Shown here piece after piece: positions 10,720 through 23,279 of a stretch of 64,000 bases of DNA. This DNA comes from Ophioderma brevispina (Eukaryota > Echinodermata > Ophiuroidea > Amphilepidida > Ophiodermatidae), in the NCBI GenBank assembly GCA_023653785.1, contig JAMKCH010022276.1, positions 1 to 64,000 on the forward strand, read 5' to 3'. A program made the position numbers and the translations under genes. Positions within the stretch are counted from its first letter, which is position 1, and each line of letters starts with the position of its first letter. The notes under the pieces are model-generated. The model was not told the DNA's origin. It did not search any database and saw nothing but the letters and a program-made list of their open reading frames with translations.

Positions 10720-13700
10720 TATATAGACTTCAATCAAAGCATTATAGTCATGCCTTGCTTCAATAGAATAAACCCCTCCCATATTGACTGTCCATGAGGA
10801 CATAGTCAAATCTATTGGACTATGGCACGAATAAAGGGCAGTTACTATTTTGGTTTATATGTACCTCATACCGGGACCTCATAGATAGATCCTTTCTGAT
10901 GCAGTACCGAGACTACAGCTAGGGCAGAAATTACTCTACCGGTCAAAGAGTTACTATACCGGTCCAAAAAAATACTATACGGGCAGAAAGTTACTATACC
11001 GGGCAGAAAAGCGTTTTATGCGAAATAGTGAAACTATAGTACCGTTTTTGAAGAGCGATCTTTGGTGCTGGGGATGGGCAGGGATGATAATCAAAAAGTC
11101 AAAGATGTATGTCTTTCAGGTAATATATTCCAGTTGTCCAAAGATACCACTTTTGTCCAACATTCGGTCACTTTATAATCTGAACCCACGCTAATACTTC
11201 CTGTAAGTAAGTATAGCTGCCATGTGCCAAACCTATTACAACCGACCAAGTCTGAACTTTTGAAGTAATGAAGCAGCTATTTGAATGTTCAATTAAAGAG
11301 CCGGGAATCAAAACCATTTGGTACGATTAGGTGAAAAGAAAAGGCTTTGAAATCGTGACCTGTGGAATTCGACAAGTGATTGGAATCACAAAGCTATAAT
11401 CTTTAAAATCAATGGAAGCTAATGGAGTGTGCTAGTTACCATCATTGCAGAGCAGAGGCCACATTTATTTTTATTTATTCACTGTCCTGCATCAATAATG
11501 ATTCCTTTGTAGCTGTAGGCTTTGGTAAGATTTTTGTTAAAGAACATGGGTCTGTGTAATACCTAGGAGCGGGAGAGTTTTGTGATAGACGTTCTTGTGT
11601 GATAAATCAAACGGACTAACTGATGAAACACTGATAATATTTCTAAGCTACATTATATGGGTAGGTAGAGTACATGTAATAAGGGACAGTCTGATGTAAT
11701 GGATGTTAATGTCAGCATAAAATGGATAGGGTAACATAATTATTTTTTGTGTGGCATTTTTCAGTACAATAAATTCTATCGATATTTTCTTGGTAAGTAG
11801 CCTTCCTCCTCCATGCTAAGGGACGGCTTGGTCACATGTTGGAAGATCGGTCTTGGGAAAATACTATATAAATGCCCTATTACAAATAAACATACATAGC
11901 TATACATGATATTATAGCGGGATATAGGGTCCGTCCCATCAGTCCTTTATCCTATAATAATGGATGATTTGTCCCCAACAAATTGCAACAGAATAACTTT
12001 CGAAAATTGTCCAAATGTTACCCCTAGCTAGTAGTAATGGTCTAAAAAGGGTATATTTTGCCCTCACTAATATGATAGTTTTAGTACGATAGGCGCATAA
12101 CAGTTCAAATTGAGTCCTGGAGTAAATCAAGTCATCGATACACTAGCGATACGAACTTCCGACGATAAATCATGAAACACGAATTAATTCCATGATTAAA
12201 CCATCTACATAATAGCGCATAATAAACTCATAGCTCTTCATTAGTATGATGCTGTACTACCAATGTGTGATATAAAGCCTGTTAAACATATCATCTGAAA
12301 ATCTCAAATTAGGATGTCTTTCCCACTCCGGAATGCCATAAAAAGACATTTATAAGGAATTCATATCATCGTGTAGCAACTGCAATTTCCCGGTTTAGGC
12401 CCAAACGGTCAGGGTTCGTTGAGCGGTACGATGTTCCGTAGCGAATGTTTCGCCATCACGGCATCGATTTGGTTCTGTACCATGTCCCTCATATGGGAAT
12501 ATATTTGTTTTCCGCAGAATGAGAAATTAATCGTGATTTCCAAACGTTCCGTCGACTTATTCGCTATTGCCGCGATGTCACAACTCAAAAGATCCTTCTC
12601 CGTTCAAATATTTGCCAATTAAAGACATGCAGTATCGCAATCGCCGATTATGTCGACATTAAAACCAACAGTCTATTCTTGTTCACTGCGAAAATATTTC
12701 ACAAATAACAACACGCACTAGTTATTTCCCTTCTCTCGTAGATTACCAGTGTCAGGTCCCGACGGGTTAGTTTGGGTTAGAGGGGTATATCAGCAGTAGA
12801 AACAGGTCGTATTGTATAAAAATCAGCGCCCCTCAGTGTTAATGGTCTCAATGCACTTATCTTGGGCCGAATTTTAGGTTATACACGAGACCACAATCAT
12901 CACAATATATTAAGGTGTAACCAGGGTAAAACGTGAAATCATCACAAATTTTATTCCCATTCATTGATACAATCCAGCGTGCTGAAGTTCAGATACACCG
13001 TATATTCCACCGATATATCCAGATATAACATTAAAAGTTCCTTCAACAAAAACGAAAGGTGTTGTCTGCATTGAAGAGTCATAAAATTATTCCACTGATC
13101 GGTTGTAGTCCTCAATTTATTCAGTCGGACTCAGGGCGGACCCTAAAATCACTACCTGCATGCGACCGTCAGTTCTGTTGTTGATACCAATGCCTTCCAG
13201 TAATCAAAACATCAACCACACCAAACAATAACTTTAATACCAGATACTTTCAAGAAATATATCTCGCACATGTCCTCGAGGCCACAGTAACATAGGTGAG
13301 TGGGTAATACCGTGAATCCAAGTTCAAAACCACGAGGAGGTGGGAAAAGGTTGATTTTCTTCACAATGAAATTAATTTTGGTCACTTTCCGGAGACACGC
13401 CCCATTTATTGACGCTTCCACATAAACATGGTTAAGATTTAAATGATACTCCGCAGACGAGACAGGGTAACACATTGCATGACACGATTCTAAATTGGCC
13501 AAAAATCATTCTGACTAATTTGTCTGAGCATTCCCTCCAAAACAATAACAAAAGGATACAAAAAAATATACCCCCAAACAAACAAAAATTAAGGGTTGGG
13601 AATTTTTTCAGTCGGTTTTCCGGAAAACGAAATAGAACAAATTAATCGTCCAACCGAGAGGATATCTTTGTTAACCGACAACTTAATTGGATTATAATTG

Positions 13701-14078
13701 GATGTACAGGAAAGGTTATCAACCAATGAAGCAAAAAAGGTCGGCCACATTCCGACATGAATATTATATGAGACAATTAATCACATGATTTCAGTGTCGA
13801 ATATAATTATTAAGCACGAAAATGGATGTTGGAATCAGCTCTCCATTTTCGCGAAAGTTTAACAGCTACATTCAAATGGTGATCAGCACCAAAGTTTCTA
13901 TATACAGAATTTTAATTTTTTATTGAAAGATTTGTACATCACCAGAATTGTTTTGTTTTAACAGTAGTTCTTATCCAATACGCTTAAAAAGTCAAAAACG
14001 GAATGGTATCTAACTTCGTTATCACTTTTATTGTGACACAAAATGTTTAACAAATTAAAGCTCCATGGTTCGATCGAT
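10720..14078. other. Unclassified non-genic DNA
   Basis: About 3.4 kb without a convincing gene. Open frames at 11939-12130, 12419-12622 and 13212-13502 match nothing I recognise. On the minus strand, about 12605-12415 is open for roughly 63 codons, but it lacks start or splice context. A short tandem repeat lies at 10921-11012. Confidence 0.5.
10921..11012. repeat. ~20-bp tandem repeat, about 4.5 copies
   Basis: TTACTATACCGGGCAGAAAG-like units follow each other with small changes (ACTCTACCGGTC, ACTATACCGGTCC, ACTATACGGGC, ACTATACCGGGC). Confidence 0.75.
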
Positions 14079-14131
14079 GGCACTTTTCACAAATATGAAA
14101 TTTCTTCAATTTGAACATAAATGACGGGGGC

Positions 14132-14565
14132 TATTCCAGAAAAATACCCCCCCCCCATAGAGGGCAAATTTTTGGTTACACAAAATATCTGGAATTCCTG
14201 GCTATACTTCAATGAATTATCTGATTTTCCAGACAATACCTTCCGTAAATTACAGGAATTCCAGGACCCTACCTTCCATAAATTCCAGGAACTTCCTAGA
14301 CTACCAATGTAAAAAAAAAACCATGGATTCCAGAGGATATTGTTAGGGGTATGAGTGGTTGAAATATTTGATTTTTTATGGAATTTCCTTGAAAATCGTA
14401 CAAACACTGGAAATTCCGTCACCCTCAAAACCTAAAATGGCTGGAATTCCCACCCGTATTAGACATAAAAAACAAACAATCTGCGAATTCCAGCTTTCAA
14501 AAGTGCCAAAAAGTCGGGAATTCCGGCGCCCTCTATAGAGGGGAGGGGGCATTTTTCTGGAAAGT
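14132..14565. mobile_element. Foldback element in repeat X
   Basis: The left end reads ATTCCAGAAAAATACCCC and the right end is its inverted relative, GGGGGCATTTTTCTGGAA. Next to these, CATAGAGGGC (left) faces GCCCTCTATAG (right). The interior is full of GGAATTCC/TTCCAGG motifs. No transposase is present. It splits a repeat X copy, so it is younger than that copy. Confidence 0.7.
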
Positions 14566-14763
14566 CCATTAGGCCATTGTAGGAATAGAGATTATATTTT
14601 ACCAAAACATAACATACCCCCCCCAAAAAAAAAAAAAATATATGATATGGGACATAATAAGGAGCTAGAAGACCACCTAGGTTATTTGTTTTAAACGGGG
14701 GGGCCAAACTTTGACTTTAATCAACAAATGTGTCTAATTACATGAATAATCATAGACTCGTAC

Positions 14764-16622
14764 TTCTTCTTCTTCTATCGGGTCCAAAACAATGTGGTCT
14801 CAAATATGGATCCAGCCAGGAGGGGTACAAGTATGTCCTTGTTTGTGCACTGTTTGCTCCAGCAGTGGGCAGGCCAAGAGGATGTTCCATTGTCTGTGGT
14901 GCTGTTCCACAACCACAGGTACGGTAGTGTCCTGATCTGCTCCAGGTAGCCCCACTTCTGCAAGGAAACCTTAGATCGCCAGTTTGGTTCTCAATCTGTT
15001 GAGGCATCGCCATTCAGCCCATGGGAGTCAAGCTCCAGGTGGAAGATGCTCACCAGGTTCAATACAATAGATGTTGCTTGGTTGAGGCAAGTCTTTCTTT
15101 CCAACAAGGCGACTCTATTAAGCTCCTTAGAGACTGTTTCAAGAGGTGGACTTTGCTTTAAGAAACTCTATCGGATAAGGCGATTGGCAGCAGGATATGT
15201 CAGACATAGGTGCTTCACCTTAGATAACTTGGCAGCTACGCTCTTGCATGCTCGCTCTGCGCTACGAAGGATGTCTGGTGGAGCCACTTCCTGCCTAGGA
15301 TGTAATAAGTTTTCCGTTTGGTGGTGGACGGAGGCATCCTATGACAAGCCGGCAGGAGGCATTTAACGCTGAATCAAGCTTTTGCATGGGTTATCTTTAC
15401 CATACAGGGCAAGCATACTCTGCACGTGCACATGAGTAGCACAGGGCAAGTGCGTCGATCGTAGGGTGAGTGGGCGAGCACCCCATATTGTGCAGGTGAG
15501 TTTGTCAAGATGTTATTGTGTGAACATACTTTACTCTTTCTTTCTCGATGTGGGTCTTATAAGAGAGAGTGAGGTCAAAGGTAACTTAGGTAGGGACAGG
15601 GTTATCACAGTGCCTCCATGGGTTCCAGACCAGGATACTTTAAGCGGACGTTTGGCTTCACGGTGCGTATGATGGAAAGCACACACATGTTTCTTAGAGG
15701 GATTTGCACGTAGGTGGTTTTCCTCTAATAGGAGTGAGTTCATCAAGCTTGGGAGGAGTTCGCTCTTCAACAACTGTGAAGTCGGGATCTTGTGCGCTAG
15801 ATTCCAAGCATGCATAAATAAAACGACAGGGTTCTGCACGTCCTAGGTTGCGTCGGTGGTATAGATGTGACAGGAAGGTGCAAGTACACTCCCTTGTGGT
15901 AGAGCATTCTTGAGCCGTACGCCATCAGCTCTTCTTCGCTCTAGGGAAAGAAAGAACATCCTGTTTGCCAGCAATCATGGATAGCTCAGTCAAGGCGGAC
16001 GGCCTTGGTAATTCCAGAATCTTATTGGAGTTAGGCATCTGTGATTAATTGTGTCGTATACGCTGATGATAGGTCGACGAAAAACACTCCGGTTACCATA
16101 CCATACCCTTCTCGAAACACACATACTCAATTTGTTAAGTTAGGTTTGAGTACTTGGCTTGTTGTGATTTGCCTGGCCGGGAACGGCTGTTTATGGTATG
16201 AGGTGTTCGTCTATCAAGGTGCGATACGAGTTGAGACGGTCAAAGAGATTGTAGGTATGGCTGAGGAGTGATATTTTAGGAGTGCCATAAACATGTGCTT
16301 TCCTCCAGTCTTGGGAACCTGTGGAAATAGGCAGCAATTGTGGCTCAAGAAGCCATTCCCTTTGCTACTGGGCCCAGATTTTTTAGCTGATCAGTCGAGA
16401 TGTTTGGGGGCGGGTCAAGGCCTACTGCTTCTCCGGTTGAAGTTAGCAATACCGGATTTCAATTCGTCCATGTTGAAGGGGGCGAGTGAAACCAGCGGTC
16501 GCCCACTAAACCTCTTTACAGTCTAGTTGATCTTCTTGGGCTTCTTACTGCACTTGCCATTTAAAAGCAGTTAGTGCGGCAACTTGGTTGGTGTGACATT
16601 GGCTGCTGTGGAGGTTATGTTG
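14764..16622 (-). pseudogene. Dead 5'-truncated LINE (non-LTR RT), inserted in repeat X
   Basis: Read on the minus strand, this is a decayed ORF2 of a jockey/CR1-group non-LTR retrotransposon, an enzyme that copies its own RNA into DNA at a genomic nick. RT motif A (VDLSSAYDTINHR) is at 16078-16037 and motif B (LPQGSVLAP) near 15905-15876. The catalytic YADD position near 15810 now reads HAWN, so the active site is lost. The C-terminal zinc knuckle (CGCG..PQTMEH) is near 14925-14880 and is frameshifted just after it. Several stops and shifts break the frame. The left end is a GAA-type tail (CTTCTTCTTCTTCT on the plus strand). GACTCGTAC (14755-14763) and GACTCTTAC (16623-16631) flank it as a target duplication. 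The endonuclease domain is missing. Confidence 0.8.
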
Positions 16623-16760
16623 GACTCTTACTCATTGATATTAAAAACCACAAAAATCACAGACCGGTCAAACAAGGATATGTCGTGAAAATCAAACTCT
16701 GAGGTGTGTTTTCGTAAACGTCATTTACGCGTCGTCTGCTGAATTACTGTTGCCGGAGTC

Positions 16761-17398
16761 ATTAAATCTTTGGAACATTTTCAACCCAAAGACCCCTATT
16801 TTTTAGAAAATATTGCAAAAAATTGCACCCAAATTGTTCGACTGAAAAACCACTTATTTTGGAGGAATTTGGCTGTCTCTCACCAAAGACCAAAAATTCT
16901 TGTTTTAATCAATGATCCCATTTGAGTTAAAACAACTAATTTTAGGGTTAATATGACACAAAGAAGAGTTTGTTTTAACTCAATAGTAATTTTATTTTAG
17001 TCGGTGCCATTATTTTTTTGAACCCGTATTTTAAGGTTTTTGTGCTGTACCTGTTCTTTTTTTCATTATAAAGAGATATTCCACAGGGTCTATTCTGTCA
17101 GATATGCCAAAGAATCCCCATTAAAATTAGCATACATTTTTATGCAAAATTTTTCTTGCTGTGCATTAAAGCGCATTTAGGACTACAAAGTTTCCCAATA
17201 GCGCACTGCGTCAAATGGTTTTTTAATTTTTTCCGCAAGCTAGATATTTCACCAGTTTCTGAAATACGAGGAAGTAACGAAAATTTCGTCATGTATGTGA
17301 GTGCAGAAGGTCTAAATGCAAATCGTTAGCCCTGGAGCTAGCAAACCATTTTAACCACAATCTCAAGTATAACCAAATGTTCTGAGTGGATAAATATG
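16761..17398. other. Unclassified spacer with small hairpin
   Basis: No gene seen. TGAGTTAAAACAA at about 16923 and TTTTAACTCA at about 16972 form a short hairpin with a ~40-base loop. Confidence 0.5.
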
Positions 17399-18219
17399 TT
17401 TGACAGAGCCTGACGGGCACCCCTGAAACGTGATTCTAAGTGCCGCAAGTGGTGCCTAGGAGAGGGGGCCAAAACAAAAGTTTGTAGCAGGTGGTCAAAT
17501 TTGTAAATGAAATCCAATCATGTTGAAAAGCACACCATTTATATGTCTAAAAACCCTAAGGATTCAGAAAAGGTTAGTTTGTGTAATATGTACAGCCTAA
17601 AGTTTCAGAGTTATAGCTAAAAACAGCAAAAATTCAATAATAAGGGTCAATTCAGTTGTACAACAGGGTCCAATTTAAAGTTCTCCGATTGGTGATACAA
17701 ATGGTGCAAATTATTGGTGGCGTTCATAGGAATTAAAATAAGTAATATTTGACTGTCCTTACATGCTTCGTTTCCGATGTAGGGGGCACAGAAGGTCAAC
17801 GTCCAATGCATTCAATGGGGCTTGATCTTGTTACCCCCCTACTTTCTTAAAGCAAGCATTTGAGCACTCAAACATTCTTAATTTTTATGTATGAGGCTCC
17901 ACCAATATTTTGCACCATTTTTATCGCAAATCGGAGCAATTTTTAAATTTGACCCCTTGTACACCGAAATTGACCCTTTTTTATGATTTTTGCTGTTTTT
18001 TAGCCTATAACTCTGAAACTTAGCTGTACATATACAAACTATACCTTTTCTGAATCCTTATGGTTAGACCATTATACTGGTGTGCTTTTCAACAATGAAT
18101 CGGATCAATTTACAAATTTGACGCCCTGTACAAACTTGTGTTTTGGCCTCCCTCTCCTTAAGGCACCACTTGCGGCACTTAAGCATCCACTTTTCAGGGG
18201 TTTCTGTCAGTCGGTCAAC
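17399..18219. mobile_element. ~820-bp foldback element with ~310-bp arms
   Basis: The left arm (about 17399-17720) and right arm (about 17890-18219) are long inverted copies. For example, AGTGCCGCAAGTGGTGCC faces GGCACCACTTGCGGCACT, and CACCCCTGAAA faces TTTTCAGGGG. The ~170-bp middle is unique and holds no coding region. A MITE or foldback transposon is the simplest reading. Confidence 0.8.
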
Positions 18220-18329
18220 ATAATTAATCACTCAAACCTTTGTACTTGAGATGTGGTACAAATGTGGTGGCTAGCTACCTGGGTTAGTCATTTGTCAGAT
18301 ATTCCATCAAACATATACTGTTAGAACAG

Positions 18330-18720
18330 AATTAATCAAGTTGTTTAAAATTTTAAACAAACAATGTTTACCCTGGTCATCGCTTAACCTTGTTTTCAAA
18401 TTAAGCAACTTGTTTTTAAAATTAAACAACTTGTTTAAAAATTACACACTTTGTTTCAAAATTAAACAACTTGTTTAAAAGTTTTTTATTTTTTTCGGTT
18501 TTATATTTTTTTAACAGTTTGTTTAATTTGACCTTTAAACAAGGTTGAGCGATGCCCAGGGTACCAGCAGTTGGTTAAGATTGCGAGTGTTTAAAAATGT
18601 TTCAAACTTATACAACCTTGTTTAAGACAACATGTTTTACAAACAACAAACTAAACAATGTTTGTTTTTTAAAAAAAAAAAAAAAAACATTGTTTAAAAC
18701 TTAAACAATGGCACTTTAAC
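18330..18720. repeat. TTTAAACAA-rich array with internal foldback
   Basis: AACTTGTTTAAAA-type units recur many times on both strands. Inside, about 18361-18402 (TACCCTGGTCATCGCTTAACC) faces its inverted relative at about 18525-18563 (GGTTGAGCGATGCCCAGGG). A run of As follows near 18668-18686. Probably a foldback element built of TTTAAAC motifs. Confidence 0.65.
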
Positions 18721-20214
18721 AACCCCTTATTAAACGCAAAATTTTAAACCGTGTCCTACAGTGGTAGGCCCTATGCCACGCCTTTGGTCAGTGGCTCTTG
18801 AATGGTTCTAGTCGTCTGAAGAACGCATTCAGAGCCACTGCCTCAAAGGAAAAGATAAAGTGAGAGTTATTCTATGGCAGCATACAGATGTCGATTTGCA
18901 TACTTGCACTCACATGATGAAAGTTTAGTCTTGATTATCAGACTATGTCTTATATTAAAATTGGTCTACTTTTGCAAATCCAAAATGTGCTGACAGAAGA
19001 CAGTAAGTGTACATGTATTGGGGGTAGTACTGCCTTTTGCTTGTTTAGAAAATTTTGGACTTCTGTACAGTTTTTGGATAGAGGGAGTTGGTTTTTAGAG
19101 CTATAAATTGGATATGTTATGTGTTGAAGTCTTCTCCAGGGCCGAAAGACTTGTGTTTTGCTTTGGTGGAGGAAAGGTGGATTTTTTGATGATTTCTGAT
19201 GCAGTTTAATTTCCAAAAATGAGCACATCTAGAGACTGCCAATCCGGAATAGTCCTGTTCCCTAACTGGGGTATCATATGGAGGAAATGTAATAAGGAGT
19301 GTGGCTTGGAAGAGTTGGAGCTAGTTGGTGCATAAAATGGAAAAATATTGGGGGGGGGAAATTCCGAACGCATCTGGGGATGATTTACAGGGAACTTTAA
19401 GACGTGGTTACTGAAAAAGGTATAATTGTTGTGTGTTTTTTATCGACCCGAAGCTACCTTTCTTGCGAGATGGTTTCAACTTTCATTGTGGACTGAAGAA
19501 TGTGGAAGGTCAAGGAATCAAATCCAATATCCCATAATACATTGTGTCATTCTCCTAAATAATGCTGTAATAGTGTAACATCATGGTCTGTTGTTCTTAT
19601 GTACTGGATGCACCACCGGGTGTGGTGCCGCTGTTTGTGAAGCGTTCCAATAAATAAAATACAAAATAAAAAAAAATATGCAGTCTTTAATATCTCATCT
19701 AATGTGTTATGGTGATATCTAATGGTATGTGAAACAATCTAGTAATCAAATGCAATATCCTAATACATTGTGTCAACTTATCCTAAATAATGCTGTTAGA
19801 AAAAAAATAGTGTAACATCATGGGCTGTATGCAGTCTTTAATGTCTCAGCTATTGTGCTATGGGATATGGTGGACTTGGTTAAATGGTCTTACTCATACT
19901 TATCACCTACAATGTGTGGACCGCCAAATTCATCATAATCCTTTATTTTCCCTTGGCCACTTAAAGGGCACACCACTTGAGTGCTCCACACGGGGGCTTC
20001 CTGCTATAGGTTACTGTTTATGTCCTATCTAATGACAATTTAACTGTGGCTACACTCATAAATAAAATTTAAATACTTTTTGCTTTTGTTTGTGGGACAG
20101 ACTTAATATATCCAAAAAATGTTGTAAATGGGAAAAAATCAGCCCAATTGGATATCTTCACATTACATGTTTGTCAAATCGTTTGTTATTTAGTTTTTGT
20201 TCTTATTGAGCTGT
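18721..20214. other. Unclassified DNA with a local ~100-bp duplication
   Basis: 19499-19590 and 19725-19828 are related direct copies (AATACATTGTGTCA, CTAAATAATGCTGT, TAGTGTAACATCATGG). Between them lies an A-rich stretch, AATAAATAAAATACAAAATA, that looks like an insertion tail. Frames at 18950-19228 (minus) and 19820-20032 (plus) match nothing recognised. Confidence 0.5.
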
Positions 20215-20598
20215 TGTATCAGGAAAGATGTGCTGTTATTTTGCTCCCCCCTTTTTTTTCTTCTTTTTTATAACAAAACCTACTAAGTAAGTAAATTGTC
20301 GTGCCGAGGCAAGCTCGTGCGCGGATTGCCCATCTCTCTTTCCTAGCGTTTGGGCCCAGACTCCTCCATATTATTTTTTGCTGTGGGGGTTCGCCACTCC
20401 TCCCGCCCGCGAGTCTGTTTACTTTCCCAGCATTGAATAATGCTGGTACCCATTTATACACCTGGTATAGCGGGTAATGAGGTAAAGCTCCTTACTCAAG
20501 GGCACAACACTTGCCGCAGTGGTTGGCCGCAGTGGGACTCGAACCCACAAACTTGGGAGTGCTGGGGGCGATGCCTCAATCCACTGGACCACACGGCT
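20215..20598 (-). mobile_element. tRNA-derived SINE
   Basis: On the minus strand the element begins near 20598 with a tRNA-like head. GTGGTCCAGTGG resembles the pol III A box, and GGTTCGAGTCC (about 20542-20532) is a perfect B box. The body includes GGGTACCAGCATTATTC near 20440. The body segment GAGGTAAAG...CTCAAGGGCACAACAC (about 20479-20513) is shared with the copies at 35940-36118 and 47286-47608. The tail end is near 20215-20275, where the plus strand shows a T/C-rich stretch. Confidence 0.7.
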
Positions 20599-20604
20599 TA
20601 AGTG

Positions 20605-20960
20605 ATCACTAATTTGGAATAGTTATGGCCAAAATGAAAATAATATAATAAAAAAATTACAATGGCAACAAATAATTAAATATAACATAACTACAAAATT
20701 CGAGAATTAAACAATTGAACAATGAGTGGAAAAAAGAAAACCATAAAAAGACAAATAACACAAAGAATTTAAAAGAAAAACATCAATTAAACATTAATTA
20801 CAAATACATAAAATACTATCAGTAATAAAATAAAAACAAAAATTAATAACAAAATAAATGTAAACAATCATTAAAAAATGCAACCTAAATGAAAATATAA
20901 AATAACATGAACTAAAAAAATAAAATCGTAAAATAATAAAAAAACTAGATAAATTGATAA
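20605..20960. repeat. AT-rich low-complexity block
   Basis: Almost entirely A and T with AATAAAA/AATTAA motifs. The minus-strand frame at 20794-21030 is a low-complexity Phe/Ile-rich artefact. Confidence 0.8.
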
Positions 20961-21837
20961 CTTTCTTCTTCTTTCTTTCCATATCATACATTTTAATAAT
21001 GAGTACAATACAAAGGAAGGGAGAAAACATAATTACATTTATATAGCGAAGGTGACCAACAGGCCAAAGTTGGTCAGACCGGCACCTCCGTTTTTTTTTC
21101 TAAAAGTACTATAACTAATACAAAATGAAAAACTACAAAAACGTGGCAACTAACTGTTGAGGTACTTATATGACCCAGTTCTGAATGAAAGCCAAAACAA
21201 CTGCCACAAAGTTTTAAATTTAGATCTAGGTATCTACACGCCATCCCCAGGAAAATGATGAGCTTAAGCTGCTTTTTTAAACGCATACATGTTTTTATAA
21301 CACTAATTTTCGGGATAATTCATATCCAGTATTGTGGGCCTATTGTTCTTATCCCTCTTGACGAACACGTGTTTTACAATGTCTAACGTAAAATCATCTG
21401 TGCTTTCGTGTTACGACTGTTTTGGGATAATTAAAGTAATTAAAAAGACATTTGAAGTTGGTGTGAAACAAAATTTAACATTAACACCCCAAGATCGAGT
21501 TTGTAGGGCCACCTTTGCTAGATGAGAAGTGGAATCTGGGTTGTTGGGAAGGCCATGCTCTGTGACGCTGGAAGGGCTCCCAACAGTTTGTGAAGGGGGT
21601 GTCTACTTGGATAGTTCGAAGGAAGAAAAGATCTTGGGACTTTGTGGGCAGCTTAGTAAAGATGCCCCTTGTATTGTTGCCAAGGGGGCCGTGGTCGGTT
21701 GTCAGACAGGGACCCTAAGGTGGGGACAAAGTTTACTAATGCATCAGGTTACGTTCTGATAAGTTCCGCACGGAACCCAACAACCCTCACTTGGTACCCC
21801 CGCCGCAAACCGCGAAAAGCCGATTAACCGCGAAATT
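20961..21837. other. Unclassified spacer
   Basis: Two back-to-back plus-strand frames (21334-21525 and 21529-21759) have near-random composition and match no family. They could be decayed transposon coding sequence, but no motif supports this. Confidence 0.45.
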
Positions 21838-22760
21838 CTAGTTTTATTATTTATTATTAGTTCTTCTTTATTCGGCAAAATCGACAAACACTACAAAAAT
21901 AGCAAGTCTAATGAGACTTAATCGTATCACACAACACAGAACAACCAAGGTCGTATCCAGGATAGCCCTAAAGTGTGCCTGAATATCCACCTTATTTCCA
22001 GTGGGGTCCCAAACAAAAACTAGTGCCTGCAGAAGGGTGATAAGCTAAAAATTACGAAAGAGGAGGAGACGCCAAGGAGATAAGCTAGACATATTCAGCC
22101 AATTCTTGGTTCACTGCCATAGTAGACAGATGATCTTGACCTGGTATTTAAAAGGAATTCTTGTGGTCAATGGACTTGATGATATCTGGTAATGAGTTCC
22201 AGTCAAGGGTACCATGATAGAAAAAAGACTCGGAAGCAGACCATAACTCTGGTACATGAAAATTAATGAGCTAGATCTTGTGCGATAATTATGAGTATTT
22301 GATATTATGGTAAAAAAATGTTGTAAATAAATGGGACCCTTTGAATGAAAGACAGTGACATATGATTGAGGCGCAATTGTTTGACTCTGTCTTGCATATT
22401 CAACCATTTTAATTGAATCTCTTAGTGAACCTGACCAATGTGTTCTCGGGGAGACAACTTGAGGTACAAAACGACCATTTTATTTTGGAGAACCTGTAAT
22501 TTTGCGCTGATGGGATATGTTTAGACCGGAACGCCACGGAGTGCAGCAATAATCGTATGAAATTGTAAAAGAGCTTGAGCACAGATTCTTCCTTAATTCA
22601 GGATTGAGGTACTGGGAGTGTCTATAAAGCAATTTGAGTTTTTTACCTGCAACTTTGTTTATGACAGAATTTACCATAGTGTCCCTCCAGACAGGTATTG
22701 GTCAAGTTGTAACACCCCAAATTATTTGATTGATCTGGGCTTTGATAAGGTGATCATTGT
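21838..22760 (-). pseudogene. Dead LINE fragment, C-terminal RT region and 3' end
   Basis: Minus-strand translation gives the C-terminal part of a non-LTR reverse transcriptase in pieces. A GVT-type strand lies near 22725. NSVINKVAGKKLKLLYRH is next at about 22670-22615, followed by the YLNPELRKNLC helix. A region resembling the LINE thumb/C-terminal domain runs in two frames down to about 22110. The catalytic palm (YADD) is absent, so this is a 5'-truncated copy. The 3' end near 21838 carries GAATAAAGAAG and a TAATAATAAATAATAA tail. Frame changes and stops mark it as dead. It differs from the LINEs at 14.8-16.6 kb and 40.8-42.5 kb. Confidence 0.65.
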
Positions 22761-23279
22761 AAGAAAGCTGAAAATTATAGTTTCATGTAATACATGTTCT
22801 ACAAATAGCTTCTGATTTTTGTAATACTTCAGAGGCATGTGTGGCAGAGATACGGTCCTCCGGGGTTCACATAGCCGGGGAACAATGGTGAAAAATAGGC
22901 AATTGATTTCAGGTTGCACGAAACATTAGTTTAACGCTTTATTCCGTTGTGTCTATTGGAGCCTGATATGATACCTACCGGACTATGATGAAACTTCACC
23001 CGGCCATTTAAAAAAAGTGTATACCATACATGTCTAACTTTTACAAGTTGCCATGATATTTTTCGCAGAGACTCCACTGAAGAAAAAACAACAAAAAACA
23101 CACTAACATTTGCTCGAAGTGACACGAATTGTAGCAGCTGGTGACTTTTGACCCATATTGTGTGTCAAAATAGTCTTCCCCAAACCAAATGGAGGAATCT
23201 TCAAAGTTTCATCATTTTATCCCCTGGATGACCACTGACCCCAGCTCGACCTCTGCATGACCACACATCTCAAAATGGC
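22761..23279. other. Unclassified spacer
   Basis: No gene seen. Short frames on both strands match nothing recognised. Confidence 0.45.

Larger units (their letters stand above)
14079..16760 (+). repeat. Repeat X copy, split by two younger insertions
   Basis: Flanking pieces match the repeat seen clean at 58585-59110 and in segments A and B (CACAAATATGAAATTTCTTC, then ATCAACAAATGTGT, then ACCACAAA...GACCGGTCAAAC). A foldback sits inside at 14132-14565 and a LINE at 14764-16622. The repeat resumes at 16623 with ACTCATTGATATTAAAA and ends near CGTCGTCTGCTGAATTA. No coding capacity is seen. Confidence 0.75.

Noticed and set aside
12415..12606. Minus-strand 63-codon open stretch with amphipathic composition
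   Set aside because: No start, splice context or recognised family; a length expected by chance in a window this size.
16041..16271. A plus-strand frame containing YADD, the RT catalytic motif
   Set aside because: It is the antisense of the real motif A (SSAYDT) of the minus-strand LINE; the rest of the plus frame does not match any RT.
21334..21759. Two consecutive frames that could be one gene with a read-through stop
   Set aside because: Neither piece matches a family, and there is no supporting context.
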